Part shown: in pieces, positions 26,468-35,500 of the stretch
Layout: each line of letters starts with the position of its first letter
How positions within the stretch are numbered: position 1 is the stretch's first letter
Assembly (NCBI GenBank): GCA_029261895.1
Contig: JAJDAK010000100.1
Location: 23,174 to 87,173, forward strand
Source of the DNA: Deltaproteobacteria bacterium
GTDB taxonomy: Bacteria > Myxococcota_A > UBA9160 > SZUA-336
Direction: 5' to 3'
DNA: 64,000 bases
The notes under the pieces: model-generated
Told to the model about the DNA's origin: nothing
Seen by the model: the letters and a program-made list of their open reading frames with translations, nothing else
Databases searched by the model: none
Translations under genes and position numbers: made by a program

Positions 26468-27573
26468 CTGTAGCTACCGGGCGGCGCGGTTTCGCCCGGG
26501 TCGGGCAAGTCGAGCATTTTGGCGACCAACCGAGTGACCGGATTGTTGAGTTCGAATGCGCGTCCCGCATCGGCATCCATGATCTCGTAGTGGACTAGTT
26601 GTTGTGCGATGCGCGTCATGATGATGCCGAAACGCAAACCAGCGAAGCGTTGATAGAAATCGAGATTACGAATCGTAAATCCCGTGAGTGATTCGTAGCG
26701 TGCGATGGTTTCCTCATAGCTAGGAAAACCTTCGAGGCGAGGTGTCGACAAGCCTTCGCTGTGGTGGCGATCAAGAAAGATGCACCACGCCAGATCACTC
26801 TCAGGGCTCGCCAGGCTTGCCATTTCCCAGTCGAGAACCGCGGCGGGTGTGCTCCCCTGATAGATGATATTGCCGATTCGGGCGTCACCCCAAACTAAAA
26901 CCTCCGGTTCGTCTTTAGGCTGATGCTCCACAACCCAATCGAAGGCCGCGTCGAGCGTTGGGTGTGCGCGTCCCTGCTGCGACCAGTCCTTGTACATCCG
27001 GTAGTAGCTGATCTCCTGCTCGAGTCCGTTGCGGCCGAGCTTGGGCCGGTCCAGAAATCCAAAGCCGGCTTCGCGTGCGTCGATACGATGGATTTCCGCC
27101 ATGGATTCGATGCACCCCCACCAGATTGCGGCGCGTTCTTCTGGAGATGCCTCAAGCATCCAACCGCCGGCGTGATACGGCGGGTTGTCGGTCGGAACCC
27201 GGCCCTCCAACTGGCCCATCACATAAAACGGCGCGCCAAGAATTTCTGAGTTTGATTCGTACCAATACATCTTTGGCACGGGCACGTCCGAATTCGCTAA
27301 GAGCTTCATCGTGTCGAATTGCTGCTTCAAGTCATAGTTGGGAAACACCTGATAGCCCGTAGGGTGAATGCGCACGACAAGCTTCTCGAATCGCGAATTT
27401 CCGGACTCCGTCCACTCGAGGTCAAAGAGCAGCGTATCGTTGGAAAAACCTGAAGACCCAGGGGCGACGAGCTCGGACACGCTTAGCTTCTCTGCGTTAG
27501 GCAGGCGCTGGCGAATCCACGCTGTGAGGTGAGTTCGGTCAAGCTCGAGATCTCTTTGCCACGGTGTAGGCAT
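26464..27573 (-). CDS. Aminoglycoside phosphotransferase-fold family protein
   Basis: 369 residues. The kinase-like fold is shown by the catalytic-loop motif WGDARIGN (the usual HGDxxxxN with W for H, common in this subfamily) and the metal-binding VLDWEMA. The nucleotide loop is near [15 protein letters not shown]. Relatives, often encoded near acyl-CoA dehydrogenases or fused to them in ACAD10/11, are thought to phosphorylate hydroxyacyl-CoAs or other small molecules; resistance is not implied. Stands alone here, divergent from the cyclase gene. A CCGGGCG...CGCCCGG hairpin (26477-26499) lies inside its 3' end. Confidence 0.85.
   Translation of the reverse strand: MPTPWQRDLELDRTHLTAWIRQRLPNAEKLSVSELVAPGSSGFSNDTLLFDLEWTESGNSRFEKLVVRIHPTGYQVFPNYDLKQQFDTMKLLANSDVPVPKMYWYESNSEILGAPFYVMGQLEGRVPTDNPPYHAGGWMLEASPEERAAIWWGCIESMAEIHRIDAREAGFGFLDRPKLGRNGLEQEISYYRMYKDWSQQGRAHPTLDAAFDWVVEHQPKDEPEVLVWGDARIGNIIYQGSTPAAVLDWEMASLASPESDLAWCIFLDRHHSEGLSTPRLEGFPSYEETIARYESLTGFTIRNLDFYQRFAGLRFGIIMTRIAQQLVHYEIMDADAGRAFELNNPVTRLVAKMLDLPDPGETAPPGSYS
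26477..26499. terminator. GC-rich hairpin just past the glnS stop
   Basis: CCGGGCG, nine bases, then CGCCCGG: a perfect 7-bp stem ten bases after the glnS TAG, lying in the 3' coding end of the convergent gene. There is no following T tract, so it is at most a Rho-assisted terminator or an mRNA-end stabiliser. Confidence 0.3.
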
Positions 27574-27654
27574 GGCGCCACCATCTCAAGAATCAGCGCG
27601 ACTCGTCAAACAAATCCAAAAGAGTGTACGATTCGGCCTCGTTGGAGCGAGGGT

Positions 27655-29400
27655 ATGGAGCGCAGGTTAGCGGCCGTTTTGAGTGCGGATGTGGCGGGTT
27701 ATGCGCGCCTCATGGCGACGGATGATATCGCCACGATTCGGGTTCTCGGACAGTGTCGCGAGGTTATGCAGGAGCGGACCCAGGCCTTCCGTGGCCGTGT
27801 GGTGGACGCACCGGGCGATAATTTGCTCGCCGAGTTTCCGAGTGCGGCGGACGCCGTGGAAGCGGCCGTCGCAATTCAAGAGCGTCTTGCTGAGATTGAG
27901 CAGCCAGACGAATTACGAATGCAGTTTCGAATTGGCATCCACATGGGCGATATCGTTGCCGATGGCGATGCCATTTACGGCAATGGAGTAAACCTTTCAG
28001 CGCGTATGCAGAGTCTCTCCGAGCCCGGAAATATTTGTGTTTCAGCCGATGTGATGAATCAAGTGAAGTCGACTTTAAGTTTGGCGACGGAAGATCTCGG
28101 CGAACAGAAGCTTAAGAACTTTTCAGAGCCCGTGCGTGCGTTTCGAATTCGCGTGGGTGAGGAGAGGGTCGCGGCGGAAGCAGCTGATTGGATGGTGCCC
28201 GGATTTGGCAACCGGCCCGCGATCGCGGTCCTCCCGTTCGAGAATCTCAGTCGTGACCCGGAGCAGGAATACTTCGTTGACGGAGTCGTTGAAGATTTGA
28301 TTACGCGCCTCTCTGCTTGGCGCGATATTCCGGTGATCGCACGAAACTCAACGTTTGCGTATCGCGGGCAGACGGTGGACCCGACGCGGGTCGGCAAAGA
28401 GCTCGGTGCGAGATATGTGGTGCAGGGGAGCGTGAGGAAAGCGGGTGACCGCGTGCGGCTAAGTGTTCAAGTGATCGACGCTCCCGCAGCCACCAACATT
28501 TGGGCGGAGCGATATGATCGTGAGCTCATCGATATCTTCGAGCTACAAGACGAGATCACCACAGACATTGTCGGGCAGGTGGGCCCCGAGCTGTTGAAAT
28601 CAGAACGCAACCGCGCCATGCGTGCGGATCCGAATAATCTAGAGGCTTGGGAGCTTTCGGGTCGCGCATGGTGGCATCTCTATCGATTCACTCGCGAAGA
28701 AAATCAGCGGGCGCGTGAACTCTCTTTGCAAGTCATAGATATGGACGAAAATTTTATTGCTGGTTGGTCAAGCCTTTCGCTGACGTATGTCTACGAAATT
28801 GCTTATGGCTGGGCGTCAGATTTCGAAACCACAATCGCTGAGGCATTGAAATACGCAGAGCGTGCGGTGGGGATCGATCCCCAGTCCTCCGGAGCGCACA
28901 CGATTCTCGGGTCCGTACATTCGATGCGCAGCGATCATTCGCGTGCGCGATCGGAACTCGAAGCCGCGATCGATCTCGAACCCAGTCTCGCGACGGCTCG
29001 CTGGCGTTTAGGTACGACGTATTTCTACATGGGCGAGCACGAGCTTGCCTTGGAGTCGATTGAGCTCGCAATTCGCCTGAGTCCGCGCGACCCGTTTCTC
29101 TTTAACGCGCTGGCTGACAAAGCCTTCGTGCTCTACGACATGAAGCGCTATGACGAAGCGATCGCGTGCGCGCAGCGGAGTATCGGCATGCGTAAGGACT
29201 ATCCACTCTCGCTCTACATCTATTGCGCGGCCTTGGGGCAAAGTGGCCAGCTTGAAATGGCGGAGGCAGCGATTAACGAACTGCGCTCGATGGGTACCGA
29301 GCCAACGATCCAGTCCCTCGCCGGCTATTCGGCTTTTGTGATGCCAGAGACCCAGGTCCATTATTCAGAGGGCCTGCGCAAGGCGGGTATGCGAGATTAA
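27655..29400 (+). CDS. Class III adenylate/guanylate cyclase with TolB-like and TPR regions
   Basis: 581 residues from ATG 27655 (GAGCGAGGG just upstream). Residues 1-175 are a class III cyclase domain: metal aspartates in LSADVAGYARLM and PGDNLLAEF, and RIGIHMGDIV. The usual substrate lysine near GDx is absent in this PGDN subtype, so nucleotide choice is uncertain. Residues 185-320 are a TolB-like region typical of these cyclases (AIAVLPFENLSRDPEQEYF), and the C-terminus is built of TPRs (YAERAVGIDPQSSGAHTILG, cited at most in part). It probably makes cAMP in response to a protein partner. Divergent from the phosphotransferase gene. Confidence 0.88.
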   Translation: MERRLAAVLSADVAGYARLMATDDIATIRVLGQCREVMQERTQAFRGRVVDAPGDNLLAEFPSAADAVEAAVAIQERLAEIEQPDELRMQFRIGIHMGDIVADGDAIYGNGVNLSARMQSLSEPGNICVSADVMNQVKSTLSLATEDLGEQKLKNFSEPVRAFRIRVGEERVAAEAADWMVPGFGNRPAIAVLPFENLSRDPEQEYFVDGVVEDLITRLSAWRDIPVIARNSTFAYRGQTVDPTRVGKELGARYVVQGSVRKAGDRVRLSVQVIDAPAATNIWAERYDRELIDIFELQDEITTDIVGQVGPELLKSERNRAMRADPNNLEAWELSGRAWWHLYRFTREENQRARELSLQVIDMDENFIAGWSSLSLTYVYEIAYGWASDFETTIAEALKYAERAVGIDPQSSGAHTILGSVHSMRSDHSRARSELEAAIDLEPSLATARWRLGTTYFYMGEHELALESIELAIRLSPRDPFLFNALADKAFVLYDMKRYDEAIACAQRSIGMRKDYPLSLYIYCAALGQSGQLEMAEAAINELRSMGTEPTIQSLAGYSAFVMPETQVHYSEGLRKAGMRD

Positions 29401-29480
29401 TTACTGCATTAGTTTAATTAAATCATTGTCGTTGAAATCCACTTTCATTTTGAAATACAGTGAAGTCGGAGGTCAGCGTA

Positions 29481-31094
29481 ATGCGGGCAAGTTCTATTTT
29501 TACTGTAATTTTGCTGGGTGCTGCGGTCACGGTCGCATCTGCCGAGGCCGAGACAGATCTTGCGATCGATAGCTTGCGCGTCCAACGATCGGTGAGCTTG
29601 ACCGAGAAACAGAAGATTCGACAGGTGCGCGCGAGTCTTCGATTGCGCAACCGAGGTTCCGATTCGGTCGTGTTCCCAGATCAGGCGACGCTGCTCGATG
29701 CCGTGCGGATCGAGGCGATTCCTGAAGCGGGAGCCATTCACTGCGGGCCCGTGCTGCGAAGTTTTCTACCGCGAAAATCACAGATCTTTCCGATCGCGTT
29801 GGATCCCGGTCAAAGAATTCGGCTGCGTTTCCGTTTGGAAATCAGCTGTGGCTCGAATCCAGCCAAGCAAGCTTTGGATTGGAATTTTGTCGCGAGCGTC
29901 GATTCCGCACTGGTTGATGGGTCGATCGATATAAATCCCCTGGACAACCTCTGTCCGCGCGATCGCTCGACTTTGGATCGTGGCTGCGGTAAACCGATTG
30001 GCGCTGGACAACGTATTGCACCGTCTTTGGACGTTGTGGATAGGCGAGCGGCGTTGCGTTTCCAACAAACCGGCCCATTTGCGGTTGGGATCACGAATCG
30101 AGTGTTTGTGGATGCGAATCGACCGACGATGCCAAACGGCGAGTTTGCCGGCGCACCAGAACGCAGATTGCCGACACGTGTCTGGTATCCGGCCGCCGCG
30201 GGTCAGTCTGGTCTCAATGCGCCGGTTCGAGGCAGCGGGGCACCGTATCCCTTTATCATTTTCAGTCATGGGCTAGGCAGCCCCAACAATGCGTCTCAGT
30301 TTTTGATGATCCATCTCGCGAGTCATGGCTACATTGTTGCGGCACCCGCATACCCACTATCGAAAATCGGTGCACCCGGTGGACAAACGATCGCGGATAC
30401 GCCCGCCGAGGCGGGGGATGTCAGTTTTTTAATCGATATGTTTATCGCTTTGAATGAAACGGATGGTGATCGTTTCGAGGGAGGTATCGATGCCACACGG
30501 ATCGCGTTGACGGGCCATTCTGCCGGTGGGCTGACGACGATCGTGTCGAGCTACGATTCGTTACTTCGGGATACACGAATCAAGGCGTCGGCGCCGATGT
30601 CTCCCGCCGCGTGTTTCTTTCAACCCGGGTATTTCGATGATCTGACGGTCCCCATGCTGCTCTTGCATGGCGACCATGACTTGCTCGTGGATGTGGATGC
30701 GCATGGACAGTCGGTCTTCGACCGTGCCAACGCGCCGAAATCTTTCGTGCGTATCATCGGTGGCAATCATCTCGGATTTTCCGACGCGGGTACCGTTATT
30801 GGCGATGATGTCGGTTGTCTCTTCCTTCCTGATCCCAATACGCTCGGCGATCAGGGGCCGTCGTTGATCGCAGCATTGGGAGGTACGGAAAATTTCGTTT
30901 CAGAAGAAGGCTGTCCAACAGAGATTTGTGTCGGCGACCCGATGGCGATCGACGGGTTCCGCCAGCAACAGATCACCAAAGCGGCGATCTTGGCGTTTTT
31001 TGAGTGGCGGCTACGCGGAGATCTCGGTGCAGATCAATACCTGCTGAACGATCTTGACCCACAGAACCAAGATCTCAGTTATTCGCAGTTTTAG
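29481..31094 (+). CDS. Secreted alpha/beta hydrolase (PAF acetylhydrolase/chlorophyllase-like)
   Basis: 537 residues from ATG 29481 (GGAGG at 8 bases), which opens a signal peptide ending ASAEA. Residues 25-150 are an exported beta-sandwich-like region; the hydrolase domain follows with oxyanion-region FIIFSHGLGSPNN, nucleophile S347 in GHSAGG, acid in LLHGDHDLLVD and H in GGNHLGFSD. Family members cleave short-chain esters of lipids or other esters outside the cytoplasm. Overlaps the convergent phosphatase stop by 4 bases (TTAG). The AT-rich 80 bases upstream hold TTGAAA and a poor -10, a possible promoter. Confidence 0.87.
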   Translation: MRASSIFTVILLGAAVTVASAEAETDLAIDSLRVQRSVSLTEKQKIRQVRASLRLRNRGSDSVVFPDQATLLDAVRIEAIPEAGAIHCGPVLRSFLPRKSQIFPIALDPGQRIRLRFRLEISCGSNPAKQALDWNFVASVDSALVDGSIDINPLDNLCPRDRSTLDRGCGKPIGAGQRIAPSLDVVDRRAALRFQQTGPFAVGITNRVFVDANRPTMPNGEFAGAPERRLPTRVWYPAAAGQSGLNAPVRGSGAPYPFIIFSHGLGSPNNASQFLMIHLASHGYIVAAPAYPLSKIGAPGGQTIADTPAEAGDVSFLIDMFIALNETDGDRFEGGIDATRIALTGHSAGGLTTIVSSYDSLLRDTRIKASAPMSPAACFFQPGYFDDLTVPMLLLHGDHDLLVDVDAHGQSVFDRANAPKSFVRIIGGNHLGFSDAGTVIGDDVGCLFLPDPNTLGDQGPSLIAALGGTENFVSEEGCPTEICVGDPMAIDGFRQQQITKAAILAFFEWRLRGDLGADQYLLNDLDPQNQDLSYSQF

Positions 31095-32623
31095 ACTTTC
31101 AGGTCTGTCAGCGCATGCCCATCGGTCCACGCGGGAACTTCAACACCCAGCAAGTGAAGTACCGTCGGGGCAATATCAAGAACGTTCGCGGGGGCGAGGT
31201 CGATGTTGTGCCAAAACTGATCGCCAAGTGCCCAAAGTCTCGACTCCAACGTATGGTCGCCCGTTCGTGGTGGATGCTCGGGCAACGCCGGCGCTGCAAT
31301 TCTACCAACGCGTGAACTCTCGCAAGCGCTAAGAGATCCGAGGTCACGTCGAAACACCACCAATATATCGGGGACATCGGGATGATGTTCCGCACCGAAA
31401 GCTTCGGTCGCCGTTTTGACTTCGCGTATGATGGACTCGCCCGATGACGGATCTTTGAGAGATAATAGTTCGCGCCGAATTTCTTCGATCAACGCGTCGG
31501 CCTCGGCTCCCCTTTGTACGGTTCCATTGGGTTCGCGGCCCGCGAGGTTGAGGCGAATCGCGCCGCAGCGGTTATTGGGTACGGCGAGCGCGCGATTTCC
31601 GGGCGTGTCCATTTCGAGCGGTCGACGTCCGAAGACCGATTCCAGTCGTTCCTCGGTGCTGCCCGGTAGAAACGATTGAACCAGCGAACGAATCGGTTTG
31701 GGGATCAGCCGCCGTAGCTGAACACGAGCGCTGCGCTTTTTGGGACGGTAGAGACCCATCTTCTTTAAGAAGGTCGGGAGCAACTGCGGTCCGCCAATCT
31801 TTGGCCCCATGCCGTGGCTCACGACCACGAGCACACCTGCGTCGGGTCCCGCGGCTTCAATGAGTTGGCCCATGCCGCGGTCAATTTCTCGATACACGTC
31901 AAAGATCGTGTGATGTAGTGCCTCGGGTACGTTATGGGCCTTGTCTGCGATATAGCTCGCAGCATGAAAAGTCCAAAACTGGTGACCCACACAATGCGAT
32001 TCGCAGTAGACCGATGTGAACAGATCCCATTTCCGTCGCGCGAGTAGATCGAGAGATATCGCGGTTTTCTTTTGCGCGCCTTCAATCAGTGCGTCTCGAA
32101 GACGGACATATCCTTCGATGGTGTTCTCATGGAATCGATCACAGCTATCAACCGGGTGGTTGCCGTATTGTGAGCGGATTTCATTGATCAGGCCGTGTGG
32201 ATGGGTTGCGGTTTCGAAGTTTCGGTCGTGGCATCCCCATTCCAAGAGCTGCACCCCGTTCATTCTGTCGTAGGGAATGACTTGGGGAACATCAACGACA
32301 GCGACCCGACAACCCGCGTCACTTGCCACATTCCAAAAGTATTGGCGAGGGTCGATGTCGTCGGCGGCCAGCGGGCGAAAGTCAGCTTCACCCGTATGGA
32401 TCTGCCGAGGATGGTAGAAGTGGCCCAGTTTTCCGCCCGAGCGGCCGGTCGTGATCTCTGGCCAAATCGCGCCGGGGAGTGTGTTCATGCTATTGCTCAG
32501 CTCGCGACGTGCACCTTCGGCGAGTAGCCGACTCACTGTTGGCAGATGTCCCTCCTCAGCCCATCGCTCAAGCAATGTGGCCTCGGCGGCATCGATACCA
32601 ATCACAAGCAACTTGGCAGGCAA
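31091..32623 (-). CDS. Alkaline phosphatase-superfamily protein (type I phosphodiesterase/nucleotide pyrophosphatase)
   Basis: 510 residues. Starts with VIGIDAAEATLLERWAEEG, the metal-binding aspartate D10 of this superfamily, followed by HLPTVSRLLAEGARR and a candidate nucleophile in LPGAIWPEITTG. The later metal ligands fit VVVSHGMGP and the C-terminal GDHT. No signal peptide, so it acts in the cytoplasm, unlike periplasmic alkaline phosphatase; relatives hydrolyse phosphodiesters, pyrophosphates or sugar-phosphates and are often found in glycan loci. Directly divergent from the GT2 gene at 32725, which supports a glycan role (inference). Confidence 0.86.
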   Translation of the reverse strand: MPAKLLVIGIDAAEATLLERWAEEGHLPTVSRLLAEGARRELSNSMNTLPGAIWPEITTGRSGGKLGHFYHPRQIHTGEADFRPLAADDIDPRQYFWNVASDAGCRVAVVDVPQVIPYDRMNGVQLLEWGCHDRNFETATHPHGLINEIRSQYGNHPVDSCDRFHENTIEGYVRLRDALIEGAQKKTAISLDLLARRKWDLFTSVYCESHCVGHQFWTFHAASYIADKAHNVPEALHHTIFDVYREIDRGMGQLIEAAGPDAGVLVVVSHGMGPKIGGPQLLPTFLKKMGLYRPKKRSARVQLRRLIPKPIRSLVQSFLPGSTEERLESVFGRRPLEMDTPGNRALAVPNNRCGAIRLNLAGREPNGTVQRGAEADALIEEIRRELLSLKDPSSGESIIREVKTATEAFGAEHHPDVPDILVVFRRDLGSLSACESSRVGRIAAPALPEHPPRTGDHTLESRLWALGDQFWHNIDLAPANVLDIAPTVLHLLGVEVPAWTDGHALTDLKV

Positions 32624-32724
32624 CAGTAGAATCCTTTCCAGTGAGAAAGCTTTTCGGCTATGAAGTCCGATAAGTTCTCTGGTTCGCTAAACTAACCGAG
32701 AGATAACGTCAGGAACATTCGTTG

Positions 32725-33621
32725 ATGCTATCGAACGACACCAGCGCCATCGACTGGCCGAGCATATCTGTCGTGATTCCTCTCTACAACGATATGGAAA
32801 CGCTGGGCGATCAGCTGGACGCGCTTGCCGCGCAGCACTACGACGGACGCTGGGAAGTCATTATCGCGGACAATGGTTCCACCGATGGTGGGCCGGACCG
32901 TGCGCTTGAATGGCGTGATCGCTTACCTGAACTACGTATCGTCGACGCCTCGTCTCGACGCGGTGTAAATCACGCGCGCAATCTTGGAGCACTTGCGGCC
33001 AAGGGCGAGTTGATCCTGCTCTGCGATGCCGACGATGTTGTCTCGGTGGGCTGGCTTGCCGCGATGGCGAAGGCTTCTCGCACCGCCGACGTGATGGGTG
33101 GCGCCTTTGATGAGGACATCTTAAATGACGAGACCACGCGATCCTGGCGTTATCAACGTCCGATTGGAGAATTACCGACGACGCTCGATTTTCTACCATT
33201 CGCGGTAGGTTCGAATTTTGGTGCGAAGCGTAGCGTTTTCGAGGAAGTCGGCGGTTGGGATGAGTCGTACTTCGGTGGCGGAGACGATGTCGAGTTTTCC
33301 TGGCGCGCACAACTGGCTGGCTTTACGCTGGCGTTTGTACCCGACGCGATCGTTCAGTCACGTTATCGCCAAACACTAGATAGTTTAGTGCGTCAGTTTT
33401 ACTTGCGTGGTCGCGCAGGGCCGCGGCTCTATCGGGCATTTGCGGGTGTTGGTGCGAAGCGGCGTTCTCTCAAAGCTACAGTCTGGAGCTGGCTACGCAT
33501 CGTGAAACATCTTCCGGATGCATTTGGGTCGATCTCTCAGCGAGGTAAGTTGTTCCGAAAAATCGCATATGCATTGGGGCGTATTCACGGCAGCCTTGAG
33601 CAGCGCGTTCTTTTCCTATAG
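32725..33621 (+). CDS. Glycosyltransferase family 2
   Basis: 298 residues from ATG 32725; the preceding in-frame TTG is a weaker alternative. The GT-A fold is shown by SVVIPLYNDMETL, the first acidic ADNGSTD, the DxD-type LLCDADDV and the acceptor-side WDESYFGGGDDVEFSWR with the catalytic acidic pair. No membrane helix. Donor and acceptor unknown; addition of a sugar to a lipid-linked or surface glycan is usual. It is divergent from the phosphatase gene and converges, with a 26-base gap, on the amine dehydrogenase-like gene. Confidence 0.9.
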   Translation: MLSNDTSAIDWPSISVVIPLYNDMETLGDQLDALAAQHYDGRWEVIIADNGSTDGGPDRALEWRDRLPELRIVDASSRRGVNHARNLGALAAKGELILLCDADDVVSVGWLAAMAKASRTADVMGGAFDEDILNDETTRSWRYQRPIGELPTTLDFLPFAVGSNFGAKRSVFEEVGGWDESYFGGGDDVEFSWRAQLAGFTLAFVPDAIVQSRYRQTLDSLVRQFYLRGRAGPRLYRAFAGVGAKRRSLKATVWSWLRIVKHLPDAFGSISQRGKLFRKIAYALGRIHGSLEQRVLFL

Positions 33622-33647
33622 ATCCAACTAGCGTTTTTGAAAACGTT

Positions 33648-34715
33648 CTAGCCGAGGTCGGGTCGGTAGAGTCCGCGTCCGGTAATCAATGGGAGATCGA
33701 GTGCAGAAAGTGGACCGGGGCGAGCTTCGACGACTGCCGGGATCGCATTAATGAGTCGTGCTGCAGTGAGGACCACGCCGCCGACCGCATGATCTCCGTG
33801 CTCGTCTTGGAATTCGTATTCAATTTGCATCGATGGCACGCCCTTGATCAGTACGCGGTAACTGCCGTTGCTCTTGGGCCAGTCAGGTGCCAAATCGTCG
33901 TCGAGTCGGGTTACGTGGTCCACCACGACTGCCGCTTGACCGTCGACGATGCCTTGAACTTCGAAACGCAGTGCGGCCATGGTTCCGATTTCGACTTTGT
34001 GATCGCCGATTACGATTGGCTTCTCTGCCGCGCGGCGCTCATGGATGGCTCGTACCTCGTCGAGCTTCAATCCGAGCCCTTCCGCGAGAATGCGAATCGT
34101 GCCACCCCAGGCGAACTCAAGTGCACCTGGCGTCAAAAGTAGTGGCATGTGATCCATCGCCTTGCCGAAGCCCATCGTGTTGAAGAGCACCTCGGGTTGA
34201 TCGTAGGTCGCGTAGTTGATGATCTCTTGAATGCGAATCTCTTGCCAATGTTCACAAAGGCCGGAGAGTGTGAGTGGAAGAATGTCGTTTGCGAACCCTG
34301 GATCGATTCCGGAGGTCAAAAACGACGAACCACCCGCGCGGCATGCGTCATCGAGTTTCGCGGTAACGGTGGCATGCATGGTCATGGGATGAACAAGACC
34401 GACGACCGAACTTGAGACGACGTTCTTACCCGCAGCCAGGATCCGACAAATATCGTCGACCGCTTCAAACGGGCGGAGGTCCGCGGTGGCGGTGTAACAG
34501 ACGCAATCCGCATCCGTCGCGAGAAGTTCATCGATATTGTCGGTTGCGTTTACTCCCGCGGGTTCGAGACCCGCAAGGGTGCCCGCGTCTTTCCCGACTT
34601 TGGACGGGCTGTGGACATAGAGCCCAGCGAGTTCGAGTTCGGGGTGGCCGAGAATCGCGCGAAGCGCGTACCGACCCACGTTGCCTGTGCTCCATTGAAT
34701 TACGCGATATTTCAT
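33648..34715 (-). CDS. NAD(P)H-dependent amine dehydrogenase / dihydrodipicolinate reductase-like protein
   Basis: 355 residues. The N-terminal Rossmann domain has YRVIQWSTGNVGRYALRAI with the GxxGxxG-like nucleotide loop, followed by a DapB-like organisation (VVSSSVVGLVHP, then FLTSGIDPGFANDILP). This matches the family that includes 2,4-diaminopentanoate dehydrogenase and many annotated dihydrodipicolinate reductases; it is longer than true DapB (about 270 residues) and unlikely to be the lysine enzyme. Substrate unknown. It stands alone, downstream of the DUF5610 gene on the same strand and separated from it by a strong hairpin. Confidence 0.85.
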   Translation of the reverse strand: MKYRVIQWSTGNVGRYALRAILGHPELELAGLYVHSPSKVGKDAGTLAGLEPAGVNATDNIDELLATDADCVCYTATADLRPFEAVDDICRILAAGKNVVSSSVVGLVHPMTMHATVTAKLDDACRAGGSSFLTSGIDPGFANDILPLTLSGLCEHWQEIRIQEIINYATYDQPEVLFNTMGFGKAMDHMPLLLTPGALEFAWGGTIRILAEGLGLKLDEVRAIHERRAAEKPIVIGDHKVEIGTMAALRFEVQGIVDGQAAVVVDHVTRLDDDLAPDWPKSNGSYRVLIKGVPSMQIEYEFQDEHGDHAVGGVVLTAARLINAIPAVVEARPGPLSALDLPLITGRGLYRPDLG

Positions 34716-34771
34716 CGCGCGATTATAGAACGTCGGTGGTGTAAACGGTTAGTGGCGCGATGATACGCCGC

Positions 34772-34806
34772 GAGCGCTATGAGGCGGAAACCGCCGCATA
34801 GCGCTC
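34772..34806. terminator. Strong two-part hairpin across a stop codon
   Basis: GAGCGCTATG and CATAGCGCTC form a perfect 10-bp stem, topped after one A/G mismatch by GGCGG-AAA-CCGCC. The hairpin spans the TAG of the DUF5610 gene (34777-34779) and its last codons. No T tract follows on either strand. Its position suggests transcription end or mRNA protection, though the sequence is also coding. Confidence 0.45.
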
Positions 34807-35337
34807 ACGCTCAGTCGTGAAGAAATCCTCGAGCCCTTGCCGCACCAAGGCTTCGGTCTGGTCCACGTCCTCAGCCAGTTCCGGCGTGAGGGCCGATAGA
34901 CCTTCGATGATTGTCTTCGCTTCGCCGAGTCCCTGTTCAAAGCCGCGCATAACGTCGGCTTGAAACTGGTCAAAATCCTCAGCGGTCGCGTCTTTGTTTG
35001 CGAGCTTGAATGCGCCGTAGATGTAGCTCTTGATGCCGCCAAGGATCCGTTCAGCGGTCGCTTCCGGCGAAAGATCCTCGGGCTTTTCGATCGATTCGAG
35101 ATACTCGGTCTTGCCTGCGGCTTCGAAGACTTCATGGCCTTCGATCGGTGTGATATCGACCTCAACGCCACCGAATACCGCATTAATTAAGTCATGATCC
35201 GCACGTAGGCGTACGGCAGCGGCAGAGATTTCTACCTCCTCGCGTTCAGATGACTTTTTAGCGGGAGCGTCGGGCTGAACCTTGCGGGGCTCCGCTCGTA
35301 CGACGGAATCGAATGGAGAAACGGTGCGTATCGCCAT
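34777..35337 (-). CDS. DUF5610 domain protein
   Basis: 186 residues, acidic, no signal peptide. Residues about 95-170 match the DUF5610 pattern: EATAERILGGIKSYIYGAFK, then FDQFQADVMRGFEQGLGEAK and LVRQGLEDFF, all helical. The first 60 residues are disordered and charged (KKSSEREEVEISAAAVRLRAD). The domain's function is not known to me; members occur in Gram-negative bacteria, often in proteins with disordered N-termini and a possible flagellar or surface link, which I cannot confirm here. AGGAGG-like sequence precedes the ATG. Its 3' end forms a hairpin. Confidence 0.75.
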   Translation of the reverse strand: MAIRTVSPFDSVVRAEPRKVQPDAPAKKSSEREEVEISAAAVRLRADHDLINAVFGGVEVDITPIEGHEVFEAAGKTEYLESIEKPEDLSPEATAERILGGIKSYIYGAFKLANKDATAEDFDQFQADVMRGFEQGLGEAKTIIEGLSALTPELAEDVDQTEALVRQGLEDFFTTERERYAAVSAS

Positions 35338-35500
35338 GAGAAACCTCCTCTTCCGTGAGTGGGATTCTGCGTCCTTGCAGTCTCAGGCGATGGCGCGCTC
35401 GAGACCGAGAACATGTATCGTCCGCTGCGCTGGCGAACTTAAGCCCGTCTGTCCGTGGATGCGCAGGGAATGCGCAACTTTGGTGGTATCATCGTTCGCG

